From contig JABAKD010000001.1 in NCBI GenBank assembly GCA_012845835.1, positions 5,858,476 through 5,922,475 of the forward strand: a DNA stretch of 64,000 nt, given 5' to 3'. This document shows, piece after piece, positions 23,800 to 34,950 of this stretch. The notes beneath the pieces were generated by a model that had not been told where the DNA came from, made no database searches, and was given only the letters and a program-made list of their open reading frames with translations. Both the position numbers and the translations under genes were made by a program. Source of the stretch: Undaria pinnatifida (taxonomy: Eukaryota; Sar; Phaeophyceae; Laminariales; Alariaceae). The stretch's first letter is position 1, and the number at the start of each line of letters is the position of its first letter.

Positions 23800-24910
23800 A
23801 ACAACCTGTAAAATTCGGGTTTCATTGTAGGGGCTGTCGATCCGATTCTGCCCGCGTTTGGTTCTGTGACCCGAAAATGCCTTTCATCCTCGGATTTCGG
23901 ATATAGAGACGATCTTATAAGAGATGAATCTCTTGTTATACCGATATGATCGAGAACACTACAAACAATAGTTGTAAGAGCGGTACTGTAAGGCCCTAGC
24001 CATACCCACTGTTTACCCGTGGTGGGATAAATTTGTCCCAGGGAATTGGTTGCGCGTTTTTCGCTATCGATCAGTGTACATATCTGGTACTTGTACTGCT
24101 GTACAATTTTTTCATATACCTAGTATACAGATATCCTATACCAGGTACATAATATAGTCTAGGGGGAGTAATGTAACAAGTGTATTTAATAAGCGGTACC
24201 TCGGCATTGTACTGGCAGTATCGAGAACCAGGTGATAAGCGAACATATATATATATATATAATTTGGGTGGGAGGGGGTTGGCAATTATGCAATTATTAT
24301 AGCAATTTTGCCGAAAAGAGGGACGCGATATGATAGGAGCCACAATATCTCGTATTCACATCATACGAATATACAAGCTTACCCGTCGGGATGTGGTTAT
24401 CACCTATCAGGTATCAGGTATCATAACTTGGAATCCCGGGGGTGTCGCAAGCAGAGAAAAGGGAGAAAACAAATAAAAACCCAAGGGAAAAGTAGCCACC
24501 TGGCAAGTATAACCGACCAGCGCAGTCGAGGCTATTGCTTTTGTCTGTTGATGTTCTGATGGTGATGATGTGGTGTTGCTTTTGCGCGTTTTTTTTTGTA
24601 GTGCGAGTGGCTGAGGCCGAAACCCTTCGGTTTATTTTTGGTTGATATTGGTGCTGCCCTATAGGCATGACGACCGCAAGAAATACCCGAGAAAAATCTC
24701 ACCGGCATGCTCGTAGCTTCTCCACGCCAATCATTCTTCATGGCACCATCCATATGATATAATATGAAAATGCTTACCTTAAATTACATATTTTGCCAAG
24801 AAAATACACTGCATGGTAATAGTCGTGTTGGTCAGGTCATCATGTCGTATATTAGAATAGTATACGTAGCTGAAGGCGCGTATGTCAACCATGTTGTCGA
24901 AAAAGCGGTA
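23800..24910. other. gene-free stretch with (TA)n microsatellite
   Basis: (TA)n at about 24246-24261, a TACCAGGTAC motif near 24150 and a GAAACCCTTCGGTTTA motif near 24622 shared with about 19415. No gene is recognised. Confidence 0.4.
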
Positions 24911-24914
24911 AGGT

Positions 24915-25065
24915 ACTCTCCGTACAGCAGTAGTGGGGAGGGGAGAGAAGCGTCTGCGTAAGTGACCCCGGGTCTGAGTCATGTCTAGGGAGGGAGAAGG
25001 AGAAATAAAAAGTGCGAAGGTATTATTAATAGATGGAATGAGCAAAGACGAAAGAAAAGCTGTCG
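24915..25065 (+). repeat. SINE family A, 3' fragment
   Basis: Shares AGTGGGGAGGGGAGAG, GTGACCCCGGGTCTGAGT and GGGAGGGAGAAGGAG with the fuller copy at 34951-35290. The tRNA-like head is missing. Confidence 0.6.
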
Positions 25066-25069
25066 CATT

Positions 25070-25100
25070 GTACACCTGGTACCTGGTACCTGGTACTCGT
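25070..25100. repeat. triple ACCTGGT(A/C) run
   Basis: ACCTGGTACCTGGTACCTGG: three overlapping copies of the dispersed motif. Confidence 0.8.
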
Positions 25101-25331
25101 TGGTTGTACCGATGACGAAAACACAATGAGCAAAATCGTCGGTCCTGGATTCTTTCTTGCCGGAGATGATATCGCGGTTTTGCGTAGATCTATTCAGCGG
25201 CGATCTCGACAAGGGTTCCTATGTGTTGGCCCGGTTTAAAATAGGTTGGAGCTCTCGCTAGGAATTCGCGCTGGTGGATGCTTGCACCCTGTAGTCAACT
25301 GTGTGCGTTGGTGGGAAGCAGGAAATTCCCA

Positions 25332-25564
25332 TCCCAACCCAACCCAACTCAACGCAACGCGACCCAACCCAACCCAACCCAACCCAACCCAACCCAACCC
25401 AACCCAACCCAACCCAACCCAACCCAACCCAACCCAACCCAACCCAACCCAACCCAACCCAACCCAACCCAACCCAACCCAACCCAACCCAACCCAACCC
25501 AACCCAACCCAACCCAACCCAACCCAACCCAACCCAACCCAACCCAACCCAACCCAACCCAACC
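25332..25564. repeat. (CCCAA)n pentanucleotide array, about 40 perfect units
   Basis: After a short degenerate lead-in (CAACTCAACGCAACGCGAC) the sequence is perfect (CCCAA)n from about 25363 to 25564. All frames on both strands are open because the period of five contains no stop, giving PNPTQ and WVGLG repeats that are not proteins. The minus strand, (TTGGG)n, has the G-run spacing expected of a G-quadruplex. Confidence 0.97.
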
Positions 25565-25844
25565 TCAAGTGAGGAGGCTGATAATAAAATTAGTGCACCT
25601 CTACCGTGGGATGCGTCGTATCTACCGCAGCAGCTCATGGGATTGCTCGTCGGGTTGCAATTAATTATTTATCAAAATCGGTATTTGGGTGATGAGTAGT
25701 AGTGATGAGGTATATGGTATATGGTGTATAATACATGGTATTTAATACCAGGTACGGTACATATCCTCAAATGAGGAGCATCGAAAACTTCGGGTGCACC
25801 CGCCGCCGTATCGAGCGTCTCAACCCGGCGCTTTTTCGTTCCCC
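25565..25844. other. no recognisable feature
   Basis: AT-rich junction with a TACCAGGTAC motif near 25747. Confidence 0.4.
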
Positions 25845-26442
25845 CCCTTGTTCGAAACCTCCGAAACACGCCTTTTGCACGTTAAAACCCATGGGCCAGA
25901 TCACCGGCCTCGCAGTTTATCACATCCACTTCTACGACGCCGGGGAGTCCACGCCGGAACATTTGTTTTTTCAACCCTAAGAGAAATCTCACTCGATTAT
26001 TTACATTATTTTTTTTTTCCTTCGGACATGGTAGCGGGTGTGGCGTTTTTTTTTTCTGGTCTGTGTCGTGCGCCCCTGACCCAGTACCTTTCCGTTTCCT
26101 TACCCTTGTTCGAACCCCAAGACACGCCCCCGCCACTTTTAAAGCGATGGAAACAGGCCGCTGGGCCCGCGATGTACCGCGTATATCCCCTCGGCACAGG
26201 CAAATCGACGCCGGAACGTTTTTTTTTAAAGCATTTTTTATCCTTGCAAAATTCTCGATCCGCCATATTTTTTGTATGTTTTTCCTTGCAGCATGACGTG
26301 TTTGGTGTTGTTGCTTATCTTTCAGTCGTGCGCCCCTGACTCGATGCCTTGTCCCAAAACACGCCTCTTGCACGTTTAATTCCGTGGGCAGACCGCCGGG
26401 CTCGCGACTTACCGTGTACACCACCTCGACACCGGCGAACCC
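25845..26442 (+). repeat. repeated 5' blocks of the ankyrin gene family
   Basis: Three diverged blocks (about 25851-25979, 26109-26235 and 26343-26442) share TTGTTCGAA, ACACGCC..TTGCACGTT and an encoded pattern. Block 1 reads GLAVYHIHFYDAGESTPEHL, block 2 GPAMYRVYPLGTGKSTPER, block 3 GLATYRVHHLDTGEPMPEL. The third runs straight into the ankyrin frame. An upstream stop and a one-base difference suggest the first two blocks are decayed duplicates. The sequence CTTATCTTTCAG before block 3 is a possible splice acceptor, so the true gene start could lie upstream. Confidence 0.6.
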
Positions 26443-27774
26443 ATGCCGGAGCTTGACGCGTGGATCAACTTCGACGCGACACTACAGTACTGGGTGGAAA
26501 ACATGTCCGTCCTCGGAGGCGTCCCTCACCAACAGTCAGACCTACCACAGCTCTTGGCGCAATTTTGGTGCACTTCCACCCCCGAAAAATGGTCCTCTTT
26601 CTTGGGGTTGGGGTTGTTGGGAGCTGCTTCGGATGGTAACCGGGAGGGCATCAGGCAGCTGCTGCTGGCGGGGGCGAACGTTAGAAAGCGGGATCCGGAG
26701 GGGTTGAATCCTTTGCATCGAGCGTCGCTTGCTGGACACGCCGATGTGGTGATGGAACTCCTTGCTGGTAAGGACGACTTGGGCTTGAGTCAGTCGCAGC
26801 AGCAACGGCCTCTGGGCAACGGGCAAGCTCCTATCGGAGGGTTAATTTCTACCGGAGGTTTCCCTAGTAACGGAAGGGTACCGTTCAACGGAGGAGGGCT
26901 ACCTCTTGGTAATGGAGGGCTGCCTGCTGGGGCTGGCAGAGGGCAACCACTGGGCGGAGGAGAGGTATCGATGAACGAGTATAGCACATTGGCGTGGCAA
27001 ACGAGCAGTCACGGGCCTCGCCTTGAACATTCGGTGTCTCTTCTGACGAAAACCATCGTTAACGCGAGGGACAGCGTGGGCTCTTCTCCGCTGCATCTCG
27101 CCGCGGCTCGAGGCAACACCAACGTGGTTCAAGTTTTGCTCCAAAATGGGGCGGACAAGTCGGCTACTGATTGGCTACAGCGGACGCCGTTACACACAGC
27201 GTCGACTTGCGCCGTCGGTAGTGGTATCGGTAGCATCCAGCTGCTCACGAAAGCGGGGGCTGACGTAATGGCGAGGGATAACGTTGGCAGGACACCCCTC
27301 CACGACGCAGCTTGCGAGGGTGCAGAAGCCGCGATTTCCGTTCTAGTAGAAGCCGGGGCTAAGACCGGGGCAAGGGGGAGCATCTGCAGTCGTACACCGT
27401 TGCACGAGGCGTGCGCTCGCTTGAGGGAGGGTAGTGTTAAACGCCTCTTGGATCTAGGCGCGGATGAGAGCGCGGTCGATGGGGATGGGAGAACCCCTGG
27501 GGATATGGTGGGGGAGTGGATACGTTCGGGGGAGATGGCTTTCCCTGGCGTGGAGGAGTTTGTTAGAGAAGTGCTGGCCGCGGCGCCGAGGGATAGGACG
27601 TGGCGACGGCGTCGGTTGTTGGTTTTGGTGCGGTGGCGGCGGCATCGTTGTATCGAGAAGGAAGAGGGGAAGGAAGATGGGGAAGAGACGAGTTTTGGGG
27701 AGTTGCAGTCGCTGATGGCGTTTGCTGTGGGAGTGCAAGAGGGGATCTTCCGCATGATTATGTCCTATGTGTGA
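26443..27774 (+). CDS. ankyrin-repeat protein
   Basis: The 443-residue frame encodes a protein-binding scaffold. Two ankyrin repeats (about 55-110, with NPLHRASLAGHADVVMELL) are followed by a Gly/Pro/Asn-rich insert (about 121-174). At least four more repeats follow (about 205-355: SPLHLAAARGNTNVVQVLL, RTPLHTAS, RTPLHDAACEGAEAAISVL, RTPLHEACARLREGSVKRLL). The C-terminal region has a very basic segment (387-402, WRRRRLLVLVRWRR), an acidic stretch (404-416) and the tail FGELQSL...GIFRMIMSYV. The ATG at 26443 is the first in frame, but similarity continues upstream in frame to about 26378, so it may be an internal Met after a spliced first exon. No signal peptide or clear membrane segment. The binding partner is unknown. 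Similar ankyrin genes with a basic C-terminal tail are common in brown algae (recollection, not checked). Confidence 0.85.
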   Translation: MPELDAWINFDATLQYWVENMSVLGGVPHQQSDLPQLLAQFWCTSTPEKWSSFLGLGLLGAASDGNREGIRQLLLAGANVRKRDPEGLNPLHRASLAGHADVVMELLAGKDDLGLSQSQQQRPLGNGQAPIGGLISTGGFPSNGRVPFNGGGLPLGNGGLPAGAGRGQPLGGGEVSMNEYSTLAWQTSSHGPRLEHSVSLLTKTIVNARDSVGSSPLHLAAARGNTNVVQVLLQNGADKSATDWLQRTPLHTASTCAVGSGIGSIQLLTKAGADVMARDNVGRTPLHDAACEGAEAAISVLVEAGAKTGARGSICSRTPLHEACARLREGSVKRLLDLGADESAVDGDGRTPGDMVGEWIRSGEMAFPGVEEFVREVLAAAPRDRTWRRRRLLVLVRWRRHRCIEKEEGKEDGEETSFGELQSLMAFAVGVQEGIFRMIMSYV

Positions 27775-28640
27775 TGATGTGGTCGTATCCTATGTACCGT
27801 ATATCATGCAAGACAACACACTCCCAGGGGTCCGACCCGAGTAGTTTTTCCAACACTAATAAAGCACGCAACGAAAAATGGAGTCTTTGGAAAACAACTC
27901 GACAAGATGTATTTCCGTAGGTGTGTTGCTTTTCGTTTGCTCTCTCCGTGTTGTGGAGAAAGTTAGCTTAGGAACTGGTCCGAGAGGGTGTGCTATCTTG
28001 TGAGTTGCACGGAATGACGAAACCATCGTCTCCTATGTAGTATGGTACGCCAGGTTTTGTTGAGTTGCAGTTGCCGATGGCGTTTTTCTGGGAGGGTTGC
28101 GGGGCAGGATCGTGGGCATGTTTCGTGTTCTGTCTACAGTACGACGATAAGATGGCGTCCTATGGTTTGCCGGTATGTTCGTGACCCAGGGTATGGTCGT
28201 GTCTTACGCATGGAGGATATGGTCGTGTTCTATGTACGACGATATGCCAGGTTTTGGGGAGTTGGCGTCGTCGATGATGTTTTCTGTGCGTGCGCGGGAA
28301 GGGATATTCCGCGTAATTGCGTTCTATGTATGACGGTTTGGTCGTGCTCTATGATGGCGATATTGTTGTGGCCTCTGCATGATGGTATTATCGTACGCTC
28401 TGTATAACGGCAATACTGTTGTGCCCTATGTATGACGACACGATAATGTCAAATGTATAACGGGTTGAGACGGTGATCGTCTTACGATTCTTTGTGCGTC
28501 CCACTTTTTTTATTGTTTACCGGTAAGTACTTGTAGCTCTATAGGAAAATGTGCTGTGGAGTGGTTCTTACAATGTTTTTACAGTGGAAGGTGCGATGCA
28601 TGAGACACTAGATACAGCGCGAAAGAGCCCCGATGATATT
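27775..28640 (+). pseudogene. duplicated remnants of the ankyrin gene 3' end
   Basis: Two further copies of the segment encoding the C-terminal tail lie behind the gene, near 28050-28130 and 28245-28340. The second keeps the frame (FGELASSMMF..GIFRVIAFYV then stop, about 28255-28335). The first is interrupted. Repeated GTATGACG..TGGTCGT..CTATG sequence surrounds them, matching the flank just past the intact gene's stop. This suggests a tandem family in which the copies lost their bodies, or 3' ends duplicated by unequal exchange. Confidence 0.6.
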
Positions 28641-28880
28641 ATGTATGTTGGCACAGCCGTCAGATTTTGTCCCCCCCGAAAACGGGTTTTGGAGTTTCCG
28701 TACACAGCTTGTTTGACATCATCCTGTTGACCCTGATACAAGATAGTTCTAAGGGGAGTCGCCGGCTTAAATCCTTAATGGGGACACACACCCAGTAACA
28801 CGCGCGATCGGAGTATCACACACAGCTTGCAAATATAAGTTTCGAACAAATCTTCGATCTCATAGCTGGAGTGTATTTTA
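28640..28880 (-). repeat. FB1 end fragment, inverted
   Basis: Reads as the reverse complement of 11280-11510: CAGATTTTGTCCCCC, CATCCTGTTGACCCTGAT, GGGGAGTCGCCG, CGCGATCGGAGTATCACAC and the terminus AGCTGGAGTGTATTTTA. Confidence 0.7.
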
Positions 28881-29440
28881 GGTTTTTTGTAATACATGTG
28901 GGAAGTTGTTGTGGTGACCATTGCGTGGGCATTGGAATACGCCATCGGCTAAAAAGAAACAACGTGTTATGTTGTACCAAGGTATGGAGTATGACTTACA
29001 GGATAATCGGTGTAGCAGAGCCAGATTTTGATGAGCCGGGAGTAGTTACAGAAGGGAGTTCGACTGCGCGCATTTGTTTCTATTGCTGGTTTGCCCTGCA
29101 AGGGGCTGTCTTGAACGTTCTGGGAATGTCATTAAGAGGAGTGATCGCCGCTGAAGGTCATATGACATGCTGCATGTTGGAGAATGGCATAACTGATAGC
29201 GTGCCTCGTGCTGGCGGTTGTTTAGGGAAGCACGTTCGGCGCCAGGCGGCGATGAGTGCAGCACCCTTATCGTACGAGTACCAATCTGAAAGGAACTATA
29301 GGGACCGTTGAGTGGTAGTATGGACCCCAAACGGTCCTTATGTTTACGTTCATAGCGGTGCTGCACAAGGGCCGGTGGATGTTTTTTTTTTTTTATCTTG
29401 TATATCCCGTTGTGGAGTGCGATACATATACACCATTGTA
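28881..29440. other. no recognisable feature
   Basis: A 146-codon frame (28871-29311) and an antisense frame overlap. Neither has a domain or codon bias. Confidence 0.35.
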
Positions 29441-29620
29441 GACTGCAAACTACGGGTATTGTGAAGGAGGTCTAGAGCATGCTGTTGCACAAGGTCACGC
29501 ACGGGGTACGAGTATTGTGAAGGAGGTCTGGAGCATGCTGCACGGGTCCGGCTGATGTTTCGTTTGTATGTTCTGGGGTGTTTTCTGTTGTGGAGTACGA
29601 TGCAGCCCGTCGTAGGTGAC
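29440..29620. repeat. ~55-bp direct repeat
   Basis: GGGTATTGTGAAGGAGGTCTAGAGCATGCTG at about 29454 recurs at about 29510 with one change. A TTCTGTTGTGGAGTACGATGCAG motif nearby recurs near 30038. Confidence 0.65.
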
Positions 29621-30780
29621 TGCCTATGAGTATAGCTAATGTATACATAGAACGCGTATCCCCCTTGGGAATTCAGAGGGGAGAAGTGCCGAACAAAATA
29701 TCGCAAAATGCGACGAAAAATGTGACGATTTCAGCATCGGCGGCACGAAGCAGCCAGAGCTGCTGCTGCGGTGAGGGATGTGTACGGAGTACAACGGAAG
29801 GATATCTACAACGCGCGAAAAGCGTGATTGATACGTGTAGCGTACTGCTGCTCGAATTCCCTATAAGGTTAATAAGACCTCTTTTTTGGTTGCCAACTAT
29901 GATCAAGTCCCAAAAGAGTTATCGTCCTTTTAGCACTGCTGTACCCAAGTTTCACGTTTTTGGGGACCGACTACTTGGGATTAGTGTAGGATCATTTTCG
30001 CAACACGAAAAGAGTTATGGCCCGGTTTTGTTGTTGTTTTCTGTTGTGGAGAGCGATGCAGACTGTTTTAGGCTGGCTGGCTACAGGTACAGGTAGACGT
30101 GTGCGGAGATCCGCAGGGTGCTCCAGTAGTTTGCGTGCATCGCAAACACTACCTTGAGATACTACAAGGGTAGCATACTGCTGCACCTCACTCCAAGGAC
30201 TACCTTGAGATAATACAAGGAAAGTGTACTACTGCCGTTCATCCTAGGCACTATCTCGAGAGAACTCAAGGAAGCCTTGCCTCCGCAAGTAGGGAAGATG
30301 GCATAGAAGAGAATAGCAGTATAAACCCCTGCTTCCCAGGAAGCAAGGCGGTCCGCTTTTGTCGTTGTCGCCGGGAATGATCTGGTTTCATTCTGTACAA
30401 CAGTAGCAGGGCGTGGTTTGACTTTGCATTTGATTCAGTTTTTGGGATATCCATGCAGTCGTTTTGGTGTCATACACGGTATTCACTCTGTGCAGCAGCA
30501 GAATGTTGCCATGGTATTTTTGATTGTCAGATGTTGTGTAACGTTATTCATGGAGTTGTGGCATTATGTACCATAATGCGGTACACCCCCCCTGATGGCT
30601 TGCCTCCATCGAGCTCGGTACCAGGAAGAAAAAACAACCGGGCCGCGCTACGGTAAGGGTTGGTACTTAAGAACCTAAGCATTTATTTCTGGCGGAGCAC
30701 CTCAGCTGAGGAGCCACTCTATGTATTTCTATTCATTTCGATCCACGTGCCTTGCTATACATACATATATATTATATAAA
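29621..30780. repeat. gene-free stretch with three ~60-bp repeats
   Basis: At about 30148-30275 three diverged copies of ACTACCTTGAGATA(C/A)TACAAGG occur in tandem. Nothing else is recognised between 29621 and 30780. Confidence 0.5.
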
Positions 30781-32570
30781 ATCATTCTTTGATTTCAGCG
30801 ACACGGTCGGGAGTTTTTTTCGTCTCGGCCTAAGTATGCGATTCGCGGAACTGCAATTCTCGGTCAAATAGCTTCGTTCGAGCGCCGGCTTCGGGGGGCG
30901 GCTCCAACGCCCCTCGCCCTGCCGTGTCCGTTCCGCACATCGACGTGAACGCGGACGGATGCCGAGCGAGACAAGCGAGAAGTTGCAAAAATACCGCATG
31001 TCGAGGAGGAATTCCGGAGATTTTGGTTGTATCTTAATGTCTGCAGCGCCTGGATGATTTACAAAAATTGGCATCATTTCCTAACGGAAGTTGCTACGGA
31101 AGTTGCTACTGTTTTGACTTTTTCGGTGGCATACCCTCGAGCTTTTGTTTTGCTTGACGTCTGCAGGGCTTGAGCGTTTGTTTGTTCTGCTTGACGTCTG
31201 CAGGGCTTGAACGAATGAAACTCTTCCCCGAGCGGCGGCTCAAACGCCCCTCGCCCTGCCGTATCCGTTCTGCACCTGGCCGGGATTGGGTACGTGGGCT
31301 GAGCGAGACAAGCGAGAAGTGCGCGAAATTTTGTATTTTGGGCGGTATACGCCCGAGGTATTGTTGGATCTTGGCATATTCAGAGCTTGAACAAAAGAAA
31401 CATAATATGGGAGAACATTTATTTCCAAGTTGGCATCATTTCCAAATTTTGGCGTCTTATCTGCTTATTTCGTCCCCACAATTTTGTTTTCATGGCCACA
31501 CCTCGAAGCGTTTGGCGTATTGTCGTGCGACTGCTATGTCGTTGCTTTTCTATATCAGATTTCACGGTCACATTCCTTTGTTCGAACGTTCGTTGTCTTC
31601 AAGGAGGGGCGTTCCCTACCAAAGAACACCGTTACACCCAGTGTCCGTGCCGATTCTTCATCCTAGAAAGATACGGAGTACAAATTATTATCATGTGGTC
31701 ACAGACTGAGACAGAGTAAATCTAACAACCGCAATTAATCAAGGTATGAAGCAATTGAAATGCTAGCGTACCGGGTACGAGAACACAACAAAACATACCA
31801 GACCACAAAAAAAAAGAAAATAAACACAGCGAACGGAGTAGTCGCTTTTAAAAATCGCAATACGAGAAGCGACATTTTGTCAGTCTTTTTCGTCGCCGCT
31901 CCAAAGAGTCATTCCATATGTACTGGTCCACGATCAACGATCCATCTTTCAGGAACGCATAAAAATATCCCACACGATTTCCATGTATATATATCCCCTT
32001 AAACGAAACGTGGATGCAATTCTAAAGGTAGGTGTGATTAAAAAAGGTAGTGGTGTTCCGAACACTTGGTTGCGTGGTTGCAAAAATTGCGCTGGCTACT
32101 GACTGTTGTTGTTGCTGGTCAATCCGTTCAGCACCTCGACGTGAACGCGGATGGATGCTGAGCGAGACAAGCGAGAAGCGCGCAAAAACATGTATTTTGA
32201 ACGGTACTCTCCAGTTATTCTTCGGGTCTTGATGTATGGAGACGTTGATAAAATAAAACTTGGCAAGACATTATATCCATAATATATATCAAATCATTCC
32301 TTGGTGTCATGGACTTTGGTCAGGAGTTTTTTATCTCGGCCTAGTATGCGATTCGCGGAACTGAAATTCTCGGTCGAATATGGCTTGGTTCGAGCGCCGC
32401 CTTCGGGGGGCGGCTCCAACGCCCCTCGCCCTGCCGTGTCCGTTCCGCACATCGACGTGAACGCGGACGGGTGCCGAGCGAGACGAGCGAGTGTCGTGGA
32501 GGAATTTTGGAAAAATTTGTTGAATCTTAATGGCTGCAACGCCTGAATGATTTACAAAATTGGCATCATT
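30780..32570 (+). repeat. dispersed repeat DR3, four copies
   Basis: Copies at about 30780-31065, 31205-31390, 32105-32245 and 32280-32570 share TCTCGGCCTARTATGCGATT, CGCGGAACTG, GGCGGCTCCAACGCCCC, CGCCCTGCCGTGTCCGTTC, ACGTGAACGCGGAYGGATG and GAGCGAGACAAGCGAGAAG. A fifth, inverted copy is at 58570-58765. Between copies, 31400-32100 carries no recognised gene. A fragment at 31615-31705 matches 22636-22720 inverted. No transposase is seen, so these may be parts of a non-autonomous element. Confidence 0.65.
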
Positions 32571-32835
32571 TCCAAACGGTACGTGATAATGTTTGAAATT
32601 TTGCGGTGGCATACTCTTGAGCGTTAGTTTCTTTGATGTACTTTTTTACTAGTTCGTTTGGTTTCTTGCTCGGCATTTTATTGCTTTTGTTTCTGCTCGT
32701 TTTGCCAGCTGGAAATTCATTTTTTAGTGTGGGTTCACCTAAAACGTGACACAACTTACCGACGATATCCAACAACTTCGTGACACAAATTACCGACGGC
32801 AAGACGTTTCGTGACAAAATAACTCCCAAATCATG
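32571..32835. other. no recognisable feature
   Basis: Short frames only. GACACAA..TACCGACG occurs twice (near 32741 and 32781). Confidence 0.4.
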
Positions 32836-33759
32836 ATACTTTCACGTAACAGAATTTCGAGACAAAACCAAGCAGGTAGAGCCGTCTCTTCGGCCTTTGG
32901 CCCTGGCTCTAGCACGGCCGCTGACACTCCAGGCAGCCTCTGCTGTAGGCATGAACGAATGCGGTTGATTCGCAGCGAACTATCCCGCTGTGCTCGCTTC
33001 TATGTGGCCATTGTTCATGCCATTTTATGTCCCCTCCCTTCTGTTTTGAGCTCGTCGTCGTACGGTTGAGGTACGAGGAAACCCCCACGTACTCGGTGAG
33101 AACAGCAGTATGTACGACGAGCATGAACGCCAATTGACAACATTGGCAAGCACAAAACAGCAGGTGTAGCAGCAGTAGCCGAAGGGCGAAACGTCTAGCA
33201 CATAATGCAGCAACTAGTAGCAACCAGAACTACAGCAGATAGCTCAAAGTGCAGTGCGAGTGCCGTTGGCAAGTTTAGTCGTACACGCATCACTCTGTCC
33301 AATATATATAACAGAATCTCGAGACAAAACGAAGCAGGTAGAGCCGTCTCTTTGGCCTTTGGCCCCGGCTTTAACACGGCCGCTGACACTCCAGCCAGCC
33401 TCTGCTGTAGGCATGAACGAGTGCGGTTGATTCGCAGCGAACTATCCCGCTGTGCTCGCTTCTATGTGGCCATTGTCCATGCCATTTCATGTCACCCCCC
33501 TTCTGTTTTGAGCTCGTCGTCGTACGGTCGAGGTACGAGGAAACCCGCACGTACTCGGTGAGAACAGCAGTATGTACGACGAGCATGAACGCCAACTGAC
33601 GACATTAGCAAACACACAACAGCAGGTGTAGCAGCAGTAGCCGAAGGGCGAAACGTCTAGCACATAATGCAGCAACTAGTAGCAACTAGAACTACAGCAG
33701 ATAGCTCAAAGTGCAGTGCGAGTGCCGTTGGCAAGTTTAGTCGTACACGCATCACTCTC
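32836..33759. repeat. 462-bp tandem duplication
   Basis: About 32836-33297 is followed directly by a near-identical copy (33298-33759). Matching points are AACAGAATTTCGAG (32848) and AACAGAATCTCGAG (33310), and GTACGAGGAA at 33071 and 33533. Differences are few, so the duplication is recent. The frames in it are open on both strands and not convincing. Confidence 0.9.
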
Positions 33760-34950
33760 AAGAGCCAACAAGAGGCAGGGCAGGGGGCCCCAACACAGAG
33801 ACACGTGACAACCACGGCCAGCTGTCGATCGCGTAATTGGCCGGTAGTCCGTGCTTCGGTGGGCGTATCGGAAGTCGTTCGTAGTACTACTGCTGCAGAC
33901 CGTCGAAAGACCACGTGACATGTGACATCCCGTTCTGGTGGCCGCCTCGCCAGTAGACCCCCCAAAATTTATTTTTCTTTTCTTTCTCTTGGCCCCATGC
34001 ACCCATTTCCTTTCCTTTCTCTTCTTTGTTCTTTGTTTCTTTTTTCCAATTGACTTGCGTCTGTTGTGCGTATGCGTAGGGATAGATACTACGTGTGATA
34101 TACGTATACGTGGTAGTCTTTCTTGGGTGGCAAGCGGTATAGTCGGTTTTCCCAGGCGCGAGTAATGAGACGTATGCACCGGTATGGACCTGGCACATCG
34201 TATACTGACTCCCGATCTCACTTTTATATGTTTCTGGTGGAGGCATGAATTGCATCAGCTGTGATTTATGCGTGTACCACCTTGGGTTGTTTGTGTTTTT
34301 CCCTATCTCTAGGGTATTCCTCTGCTCCAGAGTGACTGGAACCAGTCCTGTGACCACGGACTGGATTGTGCGAGTTAATGTGAGAACAACAACAACTGAA
34401 ATATTGCCTGTTTCTTGACCTTTCAGCTGCTTCCTGCATATTTGGTTTTTCTGCCAACACGATTTTGAACCTTTTCGCGATTTTTTCTTTTTTTTGTCTA
34501 GTAAGTTGAACTTCCTACCATAGACGCTAATTTGCCGCCTGTGCATCAGTTGCGGAACGGTCCAGCTTTAGCTTTTCTTTGATTACCACCATTTGTTTTG
34601 TAGTTGGCGAAGCTTCATCGGCTGAGATCTGGGCTTGGCTCATCAGCTCCACACCGCCCAGCACCCCATCGCAGCGCTATAGCTTACAGCAACGAAGAGC
34701 CGTGCAGTGCCCTGCGGCTCAGCTCAGCAGCGCACCGCAGCGCAGCGCTAGCTCAGCAGAGCGAAGCGCTATGCTTTGCCGTGCTCTGCCGTCGCGATCG
34801 TTCATGATATCTAAAACTCCGCGTAGGCTGATATATAGGTATTTGGCGCTTTATTCTATATCGCGTCAACCATCGTAATATCATACAATGTGGGGGAGGG
34901 AATGTAATCTCTATGCAAAGATCCTGTTTTGTTTCAATCAATTGTCAGCC
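33760..34950. other. gene-free stretch with GC-alternating simple sequence
   Basis: At about 34660-34800 degenerate AGCGC/CAGCAG sequence (GCGCACCGCAGCGCAGCG) forms a cryptically simple tract. Nothing else is recognised here. Confidence 0.4.

Noticed and set aside
25236-25699. Long repetitive frames (WVGLG and PNPTQ) on both strands
   Set aside because: A five-base repeat without stops is open in every frame; there is no evidence of translation.
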